Notes: generated by a model not told the origin, from the letters alone. 64,000 nt of DNA from an uncultured Hymenobacter sp. (GCA_913776615.1 CAJYPK010000005.1:124001-188000); one strand, 5' to 3'. Positions 8,949 to 18,100 are shown, counted from the first letter of the stretch. Translations and numbers: made by a program.

Positions 8949-9455
8949 ATGTCCACTCCCGACACCCAGAAAGAGCAGCTTTTTCAAGCCATCGCCGAGC
9001 GCCTGCACGGCCAGGGCCTGCGCGTAGACCGCCAGGATGCCAGCCGGCCCTGGGGCGGCTTTTTCGTGCTCGACGAAAGCCAGGCCCAACAATTTGCCGA
9101 CCTCTATTTCGACGGCCTGGAAGTCGATAAGCTGCGCATCTCGGGCCAGCTCAGCCCCAAAGTGCTGCTCGTGGCCCCGCACCAGCGCCTGAGCTGGCAG
9201 TACCACCACCGCCGCGCCGAAATCTGGCAGGTGGTCGAAGGTCCGGTGGGCGTGGCCATCAGCGACACCGACGAGCAAACGGAAGTGAAATCGTACCAGC
9301 CCGGCGAGCGCATTGTGCTGCGCCAGGGCGAGCGCCACCGCCTCGTGGGCCTCGATGGCTGGGGCGTAGTCGCCGAAATCTGGCAGCATACCGACGCCAA
9401 TCAGCCCAGCGACGAAGACGACATCGTGCGCGTGCAAGACGACTTTGGCCGCTAA
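8949..9455 (+). CDS. cupin protein, mannose-6-phosphate isomerase type II-like
   Basis: 168-residue single cupin. After an N-terminal helix and SRPWGGFFVLDESQ, the fold LSPKVLLVAPHQRLSWQYHHRRAEIWQVVEGPVGV carries metal-binding-type His residues and the Glu of cupin motif 1. GERIVLRQGERHRLVG supplies motif 2, with its His. It resembles the C-terminal cupin of bifunctional mannose-6-phosphate isomerase/GDP-mannose pyrophosphorylase, and similar Bacteroidota proteins are often labelled phosphoheptose isomerase without evidence. A TAGCTTTA sequence about 45 bases upstream may be the promoter. Confidence 0.75.
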   Translation: MSTPDTQKEQLFQAIAERLHGQGLRVDRQDASRPWGGFFVLDESQAQQFADLYFDGLEVDKLRISGQLSPKVLLVAPHQRLSWQYHHRRAEIWQVVEGPVGVAISDTDEQTEVKSYQPGERIVLRQGERHRLVGLDGWGVVAEIWQHTDANQPSDEDDIVRVQDDFGR

Positions 9456-9858
9456 GCCGCGCTCGTTCTCACCAACCGCCGCGCCAGGGCGGAGCGCCCC
9501 GCCAGCTCGCCGCTGGCTGCGCTTCGCCCTGGCGTTGCTGTTTATCGGGGCGGGGGTAATGCACTTTCTCCGGCCCGACATCTTCGGGCGCATCGTGCCG
9601 CCCGCGCTGCCCGCTCCCCGGCTGCTGGTGCTGCTCAGCGGCGCGGCCGAGGTGGCGGGAGGGCTGGGTCTGCTGCTGCCCGCCACCCGGCGATGGGCCG
9701 CCTGGGGGCTGCTGGCGCTGTTGGTAGCCGTGTTTCCGGCCAATGTGTACATGCTCCAGATACATGCGCAATTGCACATCCCCGCTTGGGTGCTGTGGGC
9801 GCGGCTGCCCTTGCAGCCGCTGCTGCTGTGGGCGGTGTGGCGGGTGGGAGCAGGGTAG
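9445..9858 (+). CDS. DoxX-like small membrane protein
   Basis: 137 residues with four predicted membrane segments: FALALLFIGAGVMHFLRP, LLVLLSGAAEVAGGLGLLLP, WGLLALLVAVFPANVYML and LPLQPLLLWAVWRV. The GAGVMHFLRPDIFGRIVPP and EVAGGLGLLLP elements are typical of the DoxX-like family. The most upstream plausible start is TTG at 9445, which overlaps the cupin stop by 11 bases and suggests translational coupling; an ATG within the first helix at 9559 would be too short. Function in this family is poorly known. Confidence 0.75.
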   Translation: MAAKPRSFSPTAAPGRSAPPARRWLRFALALLFIGAGVMHFLRPDIFGRIVPPALPAPRLLVLLSGAAEVAGGLGLLLPATRRWAAWGLLALLVAVFPANVYMLQIHAQLHIPAWVLWARLPLQPLLLWAVWRVGAG

Positions 9859-9932
9859 GTAGCTAAACCTTGTGCAATTGGCGAGGCGCTGGCATCAGCA
9901 GGGTAAGCACTTCACTTAACCCGCTTCCCGCC

Positions 9933-11990
9933 ATGAAGAAAATGCTTCCCGCCCTCCTCTTGCCGCTGACGCTGCTGGCTGCTGCCGCGCCCGCGCTGGC
10001 CCAGCGCGCCAAAAGCACTCCCGCCGCCCGCCCCACCACGCGCACTTTCAGCGGGCGCGTGGCCGATGCCTATGGGCAGCCGCTGCCCGGCGTGACGGTG
10101 CTAGTGAAGGGTACCAGTCTGGGGACCACTACCGACACGGCCGGGCGCTACCAGCTGGCCGGGGTGCCCGCGCACGGGGGCGTGCTGGTGTTCAGCTTCG
10201 TGGGTTACATCACCCGCGAGCGCCCCATCCCCACGAAAGGCACCGTGCTGAACGTAGTGCTGGAGCCCGACGAGAAGTCGCTGAGCGAAGTGGTGGTAAC
10301 GGGAAAGTATGTGGAGCAGAAGCGTCAAGTATCCTACAGCGCCAGTACCGTAACTGCCGCGCCCTTGTCGGGCCGCGTGCCTGGGGTGCGAGTGCGTAGA
10401 GCGGCCCGCAAAGCTAGCCCCCAGGTGATTGCTGGTAACACAGATGCCCCCGATTTAGTCGATCTGTCGGGCGAACCCAATGGCACCTACGACAAGGCGG
10501 TAGCCAGCCCTGCACCACCGGTGCTTGCTTATCCCGCCCGGCCCGAGGCCGGGGCGGGCGACACCTACGCGACCATTCAAGAAAACGCCTTCCGGACCGT
10601 GGCCAAGGAACCGCTGAGTACGTTTTCGCTGGATGTCGACAATGCCAGCTATTCCAATGTGCGCCGCTTTCTCAACGAGGGCCAGCTGCCGCCGCGAGAT
10701 GCCGTGCGCGTGGAGGAAATGCTGAATTATTTCCACTACCAACTGCCCGCGCCGCCCGCCGGCAGCCCCGACCCGGTGCGTATCAGCGCCGAGCTCAGTG
10801 AGTGCCCCTGGGCACCCGGCCACCAGCTGGCCCGCATTGGCATTCAGGCCAAGAAGATAGAGACGGCTAAGCTGCCGCCCGCCAACCTCGTGTTTTTGGT
10901 TGATGTATCCGGCTCGATGGGAGGCCCCGACCGCCTGCCCCTGGTGCAGGCAGGTCTCAAGCTGCTGGTGCAGCAGCTGCGCCCCCAAGACCACGTGGCG
11001 CTGGTGGCCTACGCCGGCGCGGCCGGTCTGGTGCTGCCGCCCACGCCCGGCTCGCAGCCGCAGGTTATTCTCGACGCCATCGACCGGCTCGCTGCGGGCG
11101 GCTCCACGGCGGGGGGCGCGGGCCTGCGGCTGGCCTACTCGGTGGCGGGGCAGTTTTTTCAGAAGGAAGGTAATAATCGCGTGATTCTGGCCACCGACGG
11201 CGATTTCAACGTAGGCGAGAGCTCGGACGAGGCGATGGAGCAGCTCATCGTGCAGCAGCGCGAAACCGGGGTATTTCTCACCGTGCTGGGCTGCGGCCGC
11301 GGCAACCTGCGCGACAGCCGCATGGAAATGCTGGCCGACAAAGGCAACGGTAACTACGCTTACCTCGACAACCTCGACGAGGCCCGCCGCACGCTGGTGG
11401 CGCAGTTTGGGGGCACGCTCTTCACGGTGGCCAAGGACGTGAAGCTGCAAATTGAGTTCAACCCCGCCCGCGTGGCCGACTACCGCCTCATCGGCTACGA
11501 AAACCGCCTGCTCGCCAACGAGGACTTCAACAACGACCGCAAAGACGCCGGCGAGCTCGGCGCGGGCCACACCGTCACGGCCCTCTACGAGCTGGTGCCC
11601 GTCGGTGCCGACAAACCACTTATCGACCCCCTCAAGTACCAGCTGCCGCCGGCCAAAGCCGGTAATACGACCGCCGAAGTGCTCACCGTAAAGCTGCGCT
11701 ACAAAGAGCCGCAGGGCAGCACCAGCCAGCTGCTGGCCCAGCCGCTGGCCGGCGCGGGCGTGCCCATCGCCCGGGCCTCGGCCGACCAGCAGTTTGCCGC
11801 CGCCATAGCCGAGTTTGGCTTGCTGCTGCGCCAGAGCGAGCAGCGCGGCACCGCCACCTACGCCACGGCTACCCAGCTCGCCCAGGCCGGCCGTGGCCCC
11901 GACGCCGACGGCTACCGCGCCGAGCTGGTGCGGCTGTTGAAGCTGGCCGAAGGGCTGATGCCAGCGAATAAGACAGTGGGGGTGCGGTAA
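9933..11990 (+). CDS. YfbK-like von Willebrand factor A protein with carboxypeptidase-like domain
   Basis: 685 residues. A signal peptide ends near ALAQ (residue 24). A CarboxypepD_reg-like beta domain follows at about 38-115 (FSGRVADAYGQPLPGVTVLVKG through LSEVVVTG). Then the YfbK N-terminal region (TFSLDVDNASYSNVRRFLNE) leads to a von Willebrand A domain whose MIDAS motif DVSGSMGG begins at residue 324. The C-terminus (GHTVTALYELVPVG onward) matches DUF3520. Likely a periplasmic or surface adhesion or assembly factor. The ATG at 9933 is chosen because it opens the signal peptide. It ends inside a strong hairpin. Confidence 0.9.
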   Translation: MKKMLPALLLPLTLLAAAAPALAQRAKSTPAARPTTRTFSGRVADAYGQPLPGVTVLVKGTSLGTTTDTAGRYQLAGVPAHGGVLVFSFVGYITRERPIPTKGTVLNVVLEPDEKSLSEVVVTGKYVEQKRQVSYSASTVTAAPLSGRVPGVRVRRAARKASPQVIAGNTDAPDLVDLSGEPNGTYDKAVASPAPPVLAYPARPEAGAGDTYATIQENAFRTVAKEPLSTFSLDVDNASYSNVRRFLNEGQLPPRDAVRVEEMLNYFHYQLPAPPAGSPDPVRISAELSECPWAPGHQLARIGIQAKKIETAKLPPANLVFLVDVSGSMGGPDRLPLVQAGLKLLVQQLRPQDHVALVAYAGAAGLVLPPTPGSQPQVILDAIDRLAAGGSTAGGAGLRLAYSVAGQFFQKEGNNRVILATDGDFNVGESSDEAMEQLIVQQRETGVFLTVLGCGRGNLRDSRMEMLADKGNGNYAYLDNLDEARRTLVAQFGGTLFTVAKDVKLQIEFNPARVADYRLIGYENRLLANEDFNNDRKDAGELGAGHTVTALYELVPVGADKPLIDPLKYQLPPAKAGNTTAEVLTVKLRYKEPQGSTSQLLAQPLAGAGVPIARASADQQFAAAIAEFGLLLRQSEQRGTATYATATQLAQAGRGPDADGYRAELVRLLKLAEGLMPANKTVGVR

Positions 11991-12043
11991 AAGACGGCGG
12001 CAGCGCGAACCCCGTGAGGTCCGCGCTGCCGCCGTCTTTTACC
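11986..12043. terminator. 22-base inverted repeat that contains a stop codon
   Basis: GGTAAAAGACGGCGGCAGCG pairs with its perfect complement ending at 12043, around a loop of about 14 bases. The TAA stop of the von Willebrand protein (11988-11990) lies in the first arm. The right arm has TTTT after the stem, so it can act as a terminator in either direction. Confidence 0.75.
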
Positions 12044-12193
12044 TCTGTGCGTTGCGGCTTGCTGCGCGCTGCGGTTGGCAGTTGCCGCTTTTGCCAGCGC
12101 AGCTAGTAGAGTGCAGTTAGTTCGAAGCAAGGGCTGGTTGGGCATCCTGGGGCTAGTATTCCCCATCCTTATCTCACCCTACCTTCGCCTTCT

Positions 12194-13597
12194 ATGTCGC
12201 AACCCTCTTTACAGCGCCGCCTGGGCCTGGTGCAAGCCACGGCCCTCAACATGATTGACATGGTCGGCATCGGGCCATTCGTGACCCTGCCGCTCGTGAT
12301 GGGCTTCATGGGGCCTAATTTCTTGCTGGCCTGGCTGGTAGGTGCGGCCCTGGCCCTGGTCGATGGCCTGATCTGGAGCGAGCTGGGCGCGGCCTACCCC
12401 GAAGCGGGCGGCTCGTACCGCTTTCTCAAGCTGGCCTACGGCGAGCAAAAGTGGGGGCGCTACATGTCGTTTCTCTACGTGTGGCAGACGCTCATTCAGT
12501 CGCCGCTGGTGCTGGCCTCGGGGGCCATTGGCTTCGCGCAGTATTTCGGCTACCTCGTGCCCCTCACCGAGTGGTGGCAGCCCAAGCTGGTGGCCGGCAC
12601 GGTGGTACTGCTGCTCATCGTCTTGCTCTACCGGCGTATCGAGGACATCGGCAAGCTCGGCGTGGCCCTGTGGGTGGGCGTGCTGGGCCTCATGGGCTGG
12701 CTGATTTTCGGCGGCGTTACCCACGCCATCCACCCGGTGGCCCTGTTCCCGAGCGGGGGCTTCGCGGCTTTGCCGGGGCTGCTGCTGTCGGCCGCGATGG
12801 GGCAGGCGGCCGTCAAAACCATTTATTCCTACCTCGGCTACTACAACGTGTGCCACCTGGGGGCCGAAATCGTGCGGCCCGAGCGCGTAATTCCGCGCAG
12901 TATTTTTCTCAGTATCCTGGGCATTGCGGCGCTGTACCTGCTGCTCAACTGGAGCGTGGGCACCGTCATTCCGTGGGCCGAGGTGCAGGGCTGGCAGGCC
13001 GGGGCCGGCGACAAGTCGCAGTTCATCATCAGCGTGTTTATGGAACGGCTCTACGGGCCGGTGGCGGCGCAGGCGGCTACCGGGCTGGTGCTGCTGGTGG
13101 CATTTGCCTCGCTTTTCGCGGTGTTGCTGGGCTACTCGCGCATCCCGTACGCGGCGGCGGCCGACGGCGAGTTTCTGCCCGTCTTCGGCAAGCTGCACCC
13201 GACCAAGCAGTTCCCCTACGTGTCGCTGCTGCTGCTGGGTGGCGTGGGCTTCGTATTCAGTTTGTTGTTTCGGCTGGGCGAGGTGATCTCGGCCATTCTG
13301 GCCATGCGGATCCTGGTGCAGTTTGTGGGTCAGGCGGTGGGGTTGGTGCTGCTGCGCCGGCGGCGCGGCACGGCGGCGCTGCCGTTCAAGATGCCGCTGT
13401 TTCCGCTGCCCGTGGTGCTGGCCATCGGGGTGTGGCTGGCCGTGTTCTGGGGCATCGCCCCGGCCGAGGTAAGCTGGGGCGACTGGCATTTCAAGCTCTA
13501 TTTTCAGCTCGCCGCGCTGGGTATGATGGCGCTGGGCACGGTGGCCTTTTTGCTCTGGAGCAAGCAGCAGGCCAAGTGGCCGTTTGAGAAAAAATAG
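12194..13597 (+). CDS. APC-superfamily amino acid permease
   Basis: 467 residues with about 12 hydrophobic segments. It opens with LGLVQATALNMIDMVGIGPFVTLPLVMG, the helix 1 unwound Gly-rich region of amino acid-polyamine-organocation transporters. The motifs WSELGAAYPEAGGSYRFLKLAYG and GYYNVCHLGAEIVRPERVIPRSI are characteristic of the family. Substrate cannot be told. The TACCTTCG at 12180-12187, 6 bases before the ATG, is close to the -7 consensus. Stands alone, followed by the palindromic repeat at 13625. Confidence 0.88.
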   Translation: MSQPSLQRRLGLVQATALNMIDMVGIGPFVTLPLVMGFMGPNFLLAWLVGAALALVDGLIWSELGAAYPEAGGSYRFLKLAYGEQKWGRYMSFLYVWQTLIQSPLVLASGAIGFAQYFGYLVPLTEWWQPKLVAGTVVLLLIVLLYRRIEDIGKLGVALWVGVLGLMGWLIFGGVTHAIHPVALFPSGGFAALPGLLLSAAMGQAAVKTIYSYLGYYNVCHLGAEIVRPERVIPRSIFLSILGIAALYLLLNWSVGTVIPWAEVQGWQAGAGDKSQFIISVFMERLYGPVAAQAATGLVLLVAFASLFAVLLGYSRIPYAAAADGEFLPVFGKLHPTKQFPYVSLLLLGGVGFVFSLLFRLGEVISAILAMRILVQFVGQAVGLVLLRRRRGTAALPFKMPLFPLPVVLAIGVWLAVFWGIAPAEVSWGDWHFKLYFQLAALGMMALGTVAFLLWSKQQAKWPFEKK

Positions 13598-13624
13598 CTG
13601 TTTTTAGAAGTGGTTTAGAGAATC

Positions 13625-13718
13625 TTGTCATACTGAGCTTGCCGAAGCATCTCGCGTGCTGTACTAACTATCTCATCAGACAGTGCGAGCGAGATGCTTC
13701 GGCAAGCTCAGCATGACA
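13625..13718. repeat. GCATCTCGC palindromic repeat, copy 1
   Basis: The 30-base arm 13625-13654 (begins TGTCATACTGAGCTTGCCGA) is inverted at 13689-13718 with one mismatch, around a 34-base spacer. The same arm recurs at 36055-36144. Located between the permease and DUF92 stop codons, so it could serve both as a 3' structure. Confidence 0.9.
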
Positions 13719-13780
13719 GGCATGATGGAACGAGGATTAGCCCAACAGCTCTTCAGCTAGCAAAGCGCAGTTACCAGTGG

Positions 13781-14503
13781 CTAACCCAGCCAGTGCCCGA
13801 GCCCGCCAGCCACCAGCGCCCCGGTCAGGGTATTGAGAAAATTAACCGCGTTGTTGCCGAGGTAGCCGCGCCGCTCCAGCGTGGCCCCCAGCACCGAGTC
13901 GGCCAGGTTGCCGGCCGTACCCGCCACCAGCAGCCACCCGAAGGCCGTGCCCCAGCCTGCACCCAGGCAATAGGCAGTTGCCAGTACGGCGGTGCCAGCC
14001 AGTCCCAGCGCGGTACCTTCCAGGCTCACCACGCCGTTGAGGCCGCGCGTATCGGGCCGCAGGGTGAGGATGTTGTAGTAGCGCCGGCCGTACACGTTGC
14101 CCAGTTCCGAGGCCAGCGTATCGGCCGTGGCGGCGGCGAAGCTGCCCGCCAGCATCAGGCGGGCCAGGGGCGCGGCGGGCGGCCAGTGCCAGGCCAGCAG
14201 TCCGAGCAGGCCCGCCACGCCGGCATTGGCGACTACCTGCCCGGCGGTGCGCCGGCCCCGGTTTTCTTCGGCCAGGCCGAGGCGGCGCTTTTCAGCCACC
14301 CGCCAGCCCGAAGCCGCCGTTCCCAGGCCAAAAAATAAAGCCAGCAGCGCCAGCCCGGTAAAGCCGCCGCCCAGGAAAATGAGCAGCCCCAGGCCGCCAC
14401 CCGTCCAGGCCGCGGCCATCGTCAGCTTGCCCGCCCGCACGCTGTACACCATCCCCAGGCCCAGCAGCCCCGCTACCAGGCCGAGGCGAAATAAGTCAGT
14501 CAT
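13781..14503 (-). CDS. DUF92 integral membrane protein
   Basis: 240 residues, strongly hydrophobic, with about six or seven membrane segments. ADTLASELGNVYGRRYYNI, RGLNGVVSLEGTALGLAGT and GNLADSVLGATLERRGYLGNNAVNFLNTL are the hallmarks of DUF92. That family includes plant VTE6 phytyl-phosphate kinase and eukaryotic TMEM19, so a prenyl-phosphate kinase activity is possible but not shown here. Same strand as the downstream-lying GNAT gene with a 38-base gap (the GNAT gene is upstream). Confidence 0.88.
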   Translation of the reverse strand: MTDLFRLGLVAGLLGLGMVYSVRAGKLTMAAAWTGGGLGLLIFLGGGFTGLALLALFFGLGTAASGWRVAEKRRLGLAEENRGRRTAGQVVANAGVAGLLGLLAWHWPPAAPLARLMLAGSFAAATADTLASELGNVYGRRYYNILTLRPDTRGLNGVVSLEGTALGLAGTAVLATAYCLGAGWGTAFGWLLVAGTAGNLADSVLGATLERRGYLGNNAVNFLNTLTGALVAGGLGHWLG

Positions 14504-14541
14504 GCCCGCGAAGTACGGACCTACGGCTGCGGGGTGTCAAC

Positions 14542-15057
14542 TCAAGCCAACTGCTTCTCATAGCAGAAAAACCGCAGCCCCGGCCGGAAAGCCAGCGTTA
14601 TCTCACCCGCAAAGCGGTAGCCCAGCTTGGGAAACAGCCGCTGGGTGGCCACGTTCTCTGAATTAGTATCGACGCGCAGGGTGCGCAGGCCCAACTGCCG
14701 GGCCTCGTGCTCGGCCTGGTGCAGCAGGGCGGCGGCCACACCCCGGCCCTGGGCGGCGGGTGCCACGGCCAGCCGGTGCGTTACGAGGGCCGGCTCGGCG
14801 GCGTCCCAGTCGGCGTCGGCGTACTCGGCGTCCTGGTCCTGGGTGAGGGCGGCGATGCCTTCGAGCTCGCCCAGGCGCTCGGCCACCCACAGCTGCTGCT
14901 GGGCAATATCCTGCCGGAAAACCGCTTCGTTCGGGTACTCGCTCGTCCACTGCATGTTGCCGCTGGCGTTCATCAGCGGTACCACGGCGTGCACCAGCGC
15001 CAGGATGGCCGGCAAGTCGGCCGCTGTAGCGCGGCGAATGGTAAGGTCGTGCGTCAT
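14542..15057 (-). CDS. GNAT-family N-acetyltransferase
   Basis: 171 residues. It begins LTIRRATAADLPAILALVHAV and has the acetyl-CoA-binding region LAVAPAAQGRGVAAALLHQAEHEARQLG (Q/RxxGxG/A type) and the following LRVDTNSENVATQRLFPKLGYRFAGEI, all standard for GCN5-related acetyltransferases. The substrate, a protein or a small amine, cannot be deduced. It probably forms a two-gene unit with the DUF92 gene. Confidence 0.9.
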   Translation of the reverse strand: MTHDLTIRRATAADLPAILALVHAVVPLMNASGNMQWTSEYPNEAVFRQDIAQQQLWVAERLGELEGIAALTQDQDAEYADADWDAAEPALVTHRLAVAPAAQGRGVAAALLHQAEHEARQLGLRTLRVDTNSENVATQRLFPKLGYRFAGEITLAFRPGLRFFCYEKQLA

Positions 15058-15169
15058 TTGTTCGTTGAAACCGACTAGAAAATAGAGGATTACTAAAAGC
15101 GTTGGGCTTAGCTAAGCAGCTGTTGCCGCGCCTTTACGGGGGCTTCCTTGGCCGCTGCCCATTGGAAAA

Positions 15170-16357
15170 CTACCGCGGCTCACCGAGCACGTTAAAAGTC
15201 AGAAACAGCGTAGGGCGAAGCAGCTTGCCGGTGGTGAGGTAGCGGGCCATAAAGGTCTGGGCTTTTTGTAGCTTGGCATCGGCTTCCAGCAGGGTCACGT
15301 CAAATTGTCGGAGGCTGGCAACCAAGGCCGGGTTGGGGCTTTGGACGGTCGCCGCCAGTTGCCGGGCCTGCGCCAGCCGCTCGGCAATGGGCGGTAGCAG
15401 CTGGCGCAGCTCCTCATCGGGCCGCCGGGGCTGAAACTGGTGATTGTAGAACTCCACAAAGGCATTGAGCAGCGTCACTCCCTCGTTGTAGGCGTTGGTT
15501 GCGTCGTTGTACGTATCGATGTGCAGGTTGTCCTCGCGGTGGCGGTTATTAACGAGGTAAGTGTAGGTATAGCCGTTTTTGACGCCGTTCTGGGCGATGC
15601 GGCGGTTGGTAGCGTGCAGCCGCTGCTTCGGCGTTTGCCGGGTGTAGAGGGCAATGGAATCGGCAAAGGCGAAGGGTACGGCGGGCGGGGGCGGTACCAC
15701 CCCCTGCTGAAACTGCTGGGGCGTGCGCGGTGCGGCCAGCAGCTGCCACAGTGGGTCGAAGGGCATGTGCAGTTCCAGAAATACCCTGGCCGGTGGGCAG
15801 TAGTACTCGTCGTTGAACTGCGGCACGAACCGGTGGTTTAGCACCTGGCCGGCGGCCCAGGTGGGGTCCAGCAGCTGCCATTTGCCCTCGATGCGGCTGG
15901 CGCACCAGGCATGGCCCACCGAGGCCAGCAGGCTGTTGTAGCCCGGCACCACGTAGGTGAGCACGCCGGCCTGGTTGGCCACGGCCGCATACAGCTCGGC
16001 GTAGTGCCGACATACCCCCAGGCGCTTGGCAAGAGTTTCCTGCGCTACCACGGCCGGTGCCCGCTCGTATTCAAGCAGGTACATGTTTTCCACGTCGTAG
16101 CGAATGTTGCGGGCCACCCACCCGAAAGCTGCTCGCGCCCGGTCGCCTTCCGTCGTAAAAGAGGCCGTAATAAAGCGCGCCAACCCGCCCACGGTGCGCG
16201 CCATCGAATCGGGCACCTGCTGCATGCGGGCATCCACGGCTTGGTAGGGAGACCGTGGGGCAGGCTTGGGGTTGGGCTTCGTCCGTTGCGCCTGCGCCAC
16301 GCCAGCCACACTCAGTAAAAATACCAGGGCCAGGGGCGAGGAGGAAAAAAGACGCAC
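15170..16357 (-). CDS. secreted transglutaminase-like cysteine peptidase-fold protein
   Basis: 395 residues with a signal peptide (ends near GVAQAQ, residue 24). The core is a transglutaminase-like domain at about 55-185: AAFGWVARNIRYDVENMYL, the catalytic Cys in LGVCRHYAELYAAVANQAG, His in SVGHAWCASRIEGKWQLLDPTW, and Asp in the same stretch. All three triad residues are present. The C-terminal half is helical and without a known domain. The GTG at 16357 opens the signal sequence. Likely periplasmic or outer-surface; whether it crosslinks, cleaves or only binds is unknown. Confidence 0.85.
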   Translation of the reverse strand: MRLFSSSPLALVFLLSVAGVAQAQRTKPNPKPAPRSPYQAVDARMQQVPDSMARTVGGLARFITASFTTEGDRARAAFGWVARNIRYDVENMYLLEYERAPAVVAQETLAKRLGVCRHYAELYAAVANQAGVLTYVVPGYNSLLASVGHAWCASRIEGKWQLLDPTWAAGQVLNHRFVPQFNDEYYCPPARVFLELHMPFDPLWQLLAAPRTPQQFQQGVVPPPPAVPFAFADSIALYTRQTPKQRLHATNRRIAQNGVKNGYTYTYLVNNRHREDNLHIDTYNDATNAYNEGVTLLNAFVEFYNHQFQPRRPDEELRQLLPPIAERLAQARQLAATVQSPNPALVASLRQFDVTLLEADAKLQKAQTFMARYLTTGKLLRPTLFLTFNVLGEPR

Positions 16358-16461
16358 GGCGGTAAAAAAGAAATGACGAAACAGCCAACAAAATAGGGCA
16401 AATTCGGCAGTATTACCACCAAATTTGCCCCAGCCTGCTAATCCAAAATCCGCGCTGAGCG

Positions 16462-17448
16462 CTAGCCCCGGCGCAGTACCTCGGCCGCTTCCTTGGCGAA
16501 ATACGTCAGGATGGCGTCGGCCCCGGCGCGCTTGATGCTCATGAGCACTTCCATCATGGTTTTTTCGCCATCAACCCAGCCGTTTTGGGCCGCCGCCTTG
16601 ATGAGGGCGTACTCGCCGCTCACGTTGTAGGCCGTCACGGGCAGGTTGGTGTTGTTTTTCACCTCCCGGATGATGTCGAGGTAGCTCAGGGCGGGCTTAA
16701 TCATCACCATGTCAGCGCCTTCGGCCTCGTCGAGCTGGAGCTCGCGCAGGGCTTCGAGGCGGTTGGCGGGGTTCATCTGGTAGCTTTTCTTGTCGCCCTT
16801 TTTGGGCGCTGAGTCCAGGGCGTCGCGGAACGGGCCGTAGAAGGCCGAGGCGTACTTGGCCGTGTAGCTCATGATGCTGACGTGGCTGAAGGCGTTGCGG
16901 TCGAGCACGTCGCGAATCCAGGCCACGCGGCCATCCATCATGTCGCTGGGCCCGATGATGTCGGCCCCGGCGCGGGCCTGGGCCAGGGCCATCTGGCCCA
17001 GTACTTCTAGGCTGGCATCGTTGAGAATTTCGCCGGTTTCCTGGTTTACCACGCCGTCGTGGCCGTCCGAGGAGTAGGGGTCCATCGCCACGTCGGTCAT
17101 GAGCACCACGTCGGGAAACTGGCGCTTGATGTCGGCCACCGTGCGCAGGTACAGCCCGTCCATGTTGGTCGATTCGCGGGCCAGCGGGTCCTTCACGCTG
17201 TCGGGCAGGCCCGGAAAGGGCGCAAACGACTTAATACCCAGCTCCACGGCCGAGCCAATCTCGTCGATAATGCGGTCGGCCGAATAGCGGTACACGCCGG
17301 GCATCGACTTGACTTCGAGGCGCTGGTTCTGGCCTTCAACGACAAATACCGGATAAATAAAATCGTGGGCCGTAAGGCGCGTTTCCTGCACCATGTCGCG
17401 GATAACCTGCGACTTACGATTGCGGCGGGGGCGATGAGTTGGAATCAT
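16462..17448 (-). CDS. hemB: porphobilinogen synthase (delta-aminolevulinate dehydratase)
   Basis: 328 residues, the normal length. It condenses two 5-aminolevulinate molecules to porphobilinogen in heme synthesis. The Schiff-base lysines are in SYTAKYASAFYGP and VMIKPALSYLD. The metal site reads DVAMDPYSSDGHDG, in which the three Cys of zinc-dependent enzymes are replaced, so it belongs to the magnesium-type group. I start at the ATG at 17448; the frame is open upstream but that part overlaps the REP-like repeat. The repeat's left arm lies about 40 bases before the start. Confidence 0.96.
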   Translation of the reverse strand: MIPTHRPRRNRKSQVIRDMVQETRLTAHDFIYPVFVVEGQNQRLEVKSMPGVYRYSADRIIDEIGSAVELGIKSFAPFPGLPDSVKDPLARESTNMDGLYLRTVADIKRQFPDVVLMTDVAMDPYSSDGHDGVVNQETGEILNDASLEVLGQMALAQARAGADIIGPSDMMDGRVAWIRDVLDRNAFSHVSIMSYTAKYASAFYGPFRDALDSAPKKGDKKSYQMNPANRLEALRELQLDEAEGADMVMIKPALSYLDIIREVKNNTNLPVTAYNVSGEYALIKAAAQNGWVDGEKTMMEVLMSIKRAGADAILTYFAKEAAEVLRRG

Positions 17449-17489
17449 AGTTAGCAAAACAACCAGCCAGCCCTTTTGTGTGCAAAAAT

Positions 17490-17567
17490 GTAGGGTAAGC
17501 TTCGGCTTGCCTAGCGCCCGGCGAGCCACGACCCACCAGACGCCGGGCAAGCTGAAGCTTACCCTAC
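17490..17567. repeat. REP-like inverted pair B1
   Basis: Left unit: GTAG then the imperfect hairpin GGTAAGCT-TC-GGCTTGCC (17490-17511). Right unit: the inverted copy, ending CTAC at 17567. The CTA at 17564-17566 is the stop codon of the next gene on the minus strand, so that stop lies in the unit's foot. Same unit as 47846 and, with GTAGCG, as 41176. Confidence 0.9.
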
Positions 17568-18088
17568 TTTTTCTTCACCAGCGAATACAGTAGAAACAGC
17601 ACCACCAGCGCCGCCACCGCCAGCCCCACGCCGCCCCAGAAGCTCACGCCCGGAATCAGGGCCAGCAGCGCGCCCAGGCCCGCCACGATGCCCAGCGCCA
17701 CCGCAATGAAAAACAGCGCTACCCGACCCAACCCGTTTTCGGCCGCGCCCTCGGTGGTATGCCGCCGGGGGCGCAGCCTGACGAGTGGGCTGACCTTGGG
17801 AGTCGCCGATAGCGAAGCCAGCGTACTCGGCGGTAATGAGTTAAGCGTGGTAAGCAACTGGCGCGGACGCAGCCGTTTGGCCGGTAGTGGGGCCGGAGTA
17901 GGGCTAGGTGCGGCCGTAGCCGCAGTGGGTGCGCCCAGCGCCGCGCTCACTTCCACGGGGCTAGCTTCCGCCGGCGCGCTGGCTACGGGTACCGACGTAG
18001 CCGGGGCCGGCTGAAACCGAAATGCTACCTGCTGGCTGTGGCAGCTGGCCAGCAGCAGGGCCGGCACCACGCATAAAAGTTTTCTCAT
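17564..18088 (-). CDS. putative lipoprotein with two C-terminal membrane helices
   Basis: 174 residues. MRKLLCVVPALLLASCHSQ is a lipoprotein signal with lipobox LASC. Residues about 25-70 are an Ala/Pro/Thr/Ser-rich, low-complexity linker, followed by a basic region, then two hydrophobic helices (VALFFIAVALGIVAGLGALLALIPG and FWGGVGLAVAALVVLFLLYS) and a KKK end. The combination of a lipid anchor with membrane helices is unusual; alternatively the first segment is only a signal anchor. I recognise no family. The TAG stop is inside the REP-like repeat B1. Confidence 0.65.
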   Translation of the reverse strand: MRKLLCVVPALLLASCHSQQVAFRFQPAPATSVPVASAPAEASPVEVSAALGAPTAATAAPSPTPAPLPAKRLRPRQLLTTLNSLPPSTLASLSATPKVSPLVRLRPRRHTTEGAAENGLGRVALFFIAVALGIVAGLGALLALIPGVSFWGGVGLAVAALVVLFLLYSLVKKK

Positions 18089-18100
18089 GGGGCCTTATAC

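Noticed and set aside
12209..13489. A 426-residue minus-strand frame opposite the APC permease
   Set aside because: Its His/Gln/Arg-rich content is typical of antisense frames in high-GC DNA, and the plus strand has clear membrane segments.
16462..17550. Longer hemB start at 17550
   Set aside because: The extra residues fall in the REP-like repeat and do not resemble HemB. The ATG at 17448 matches the family start.
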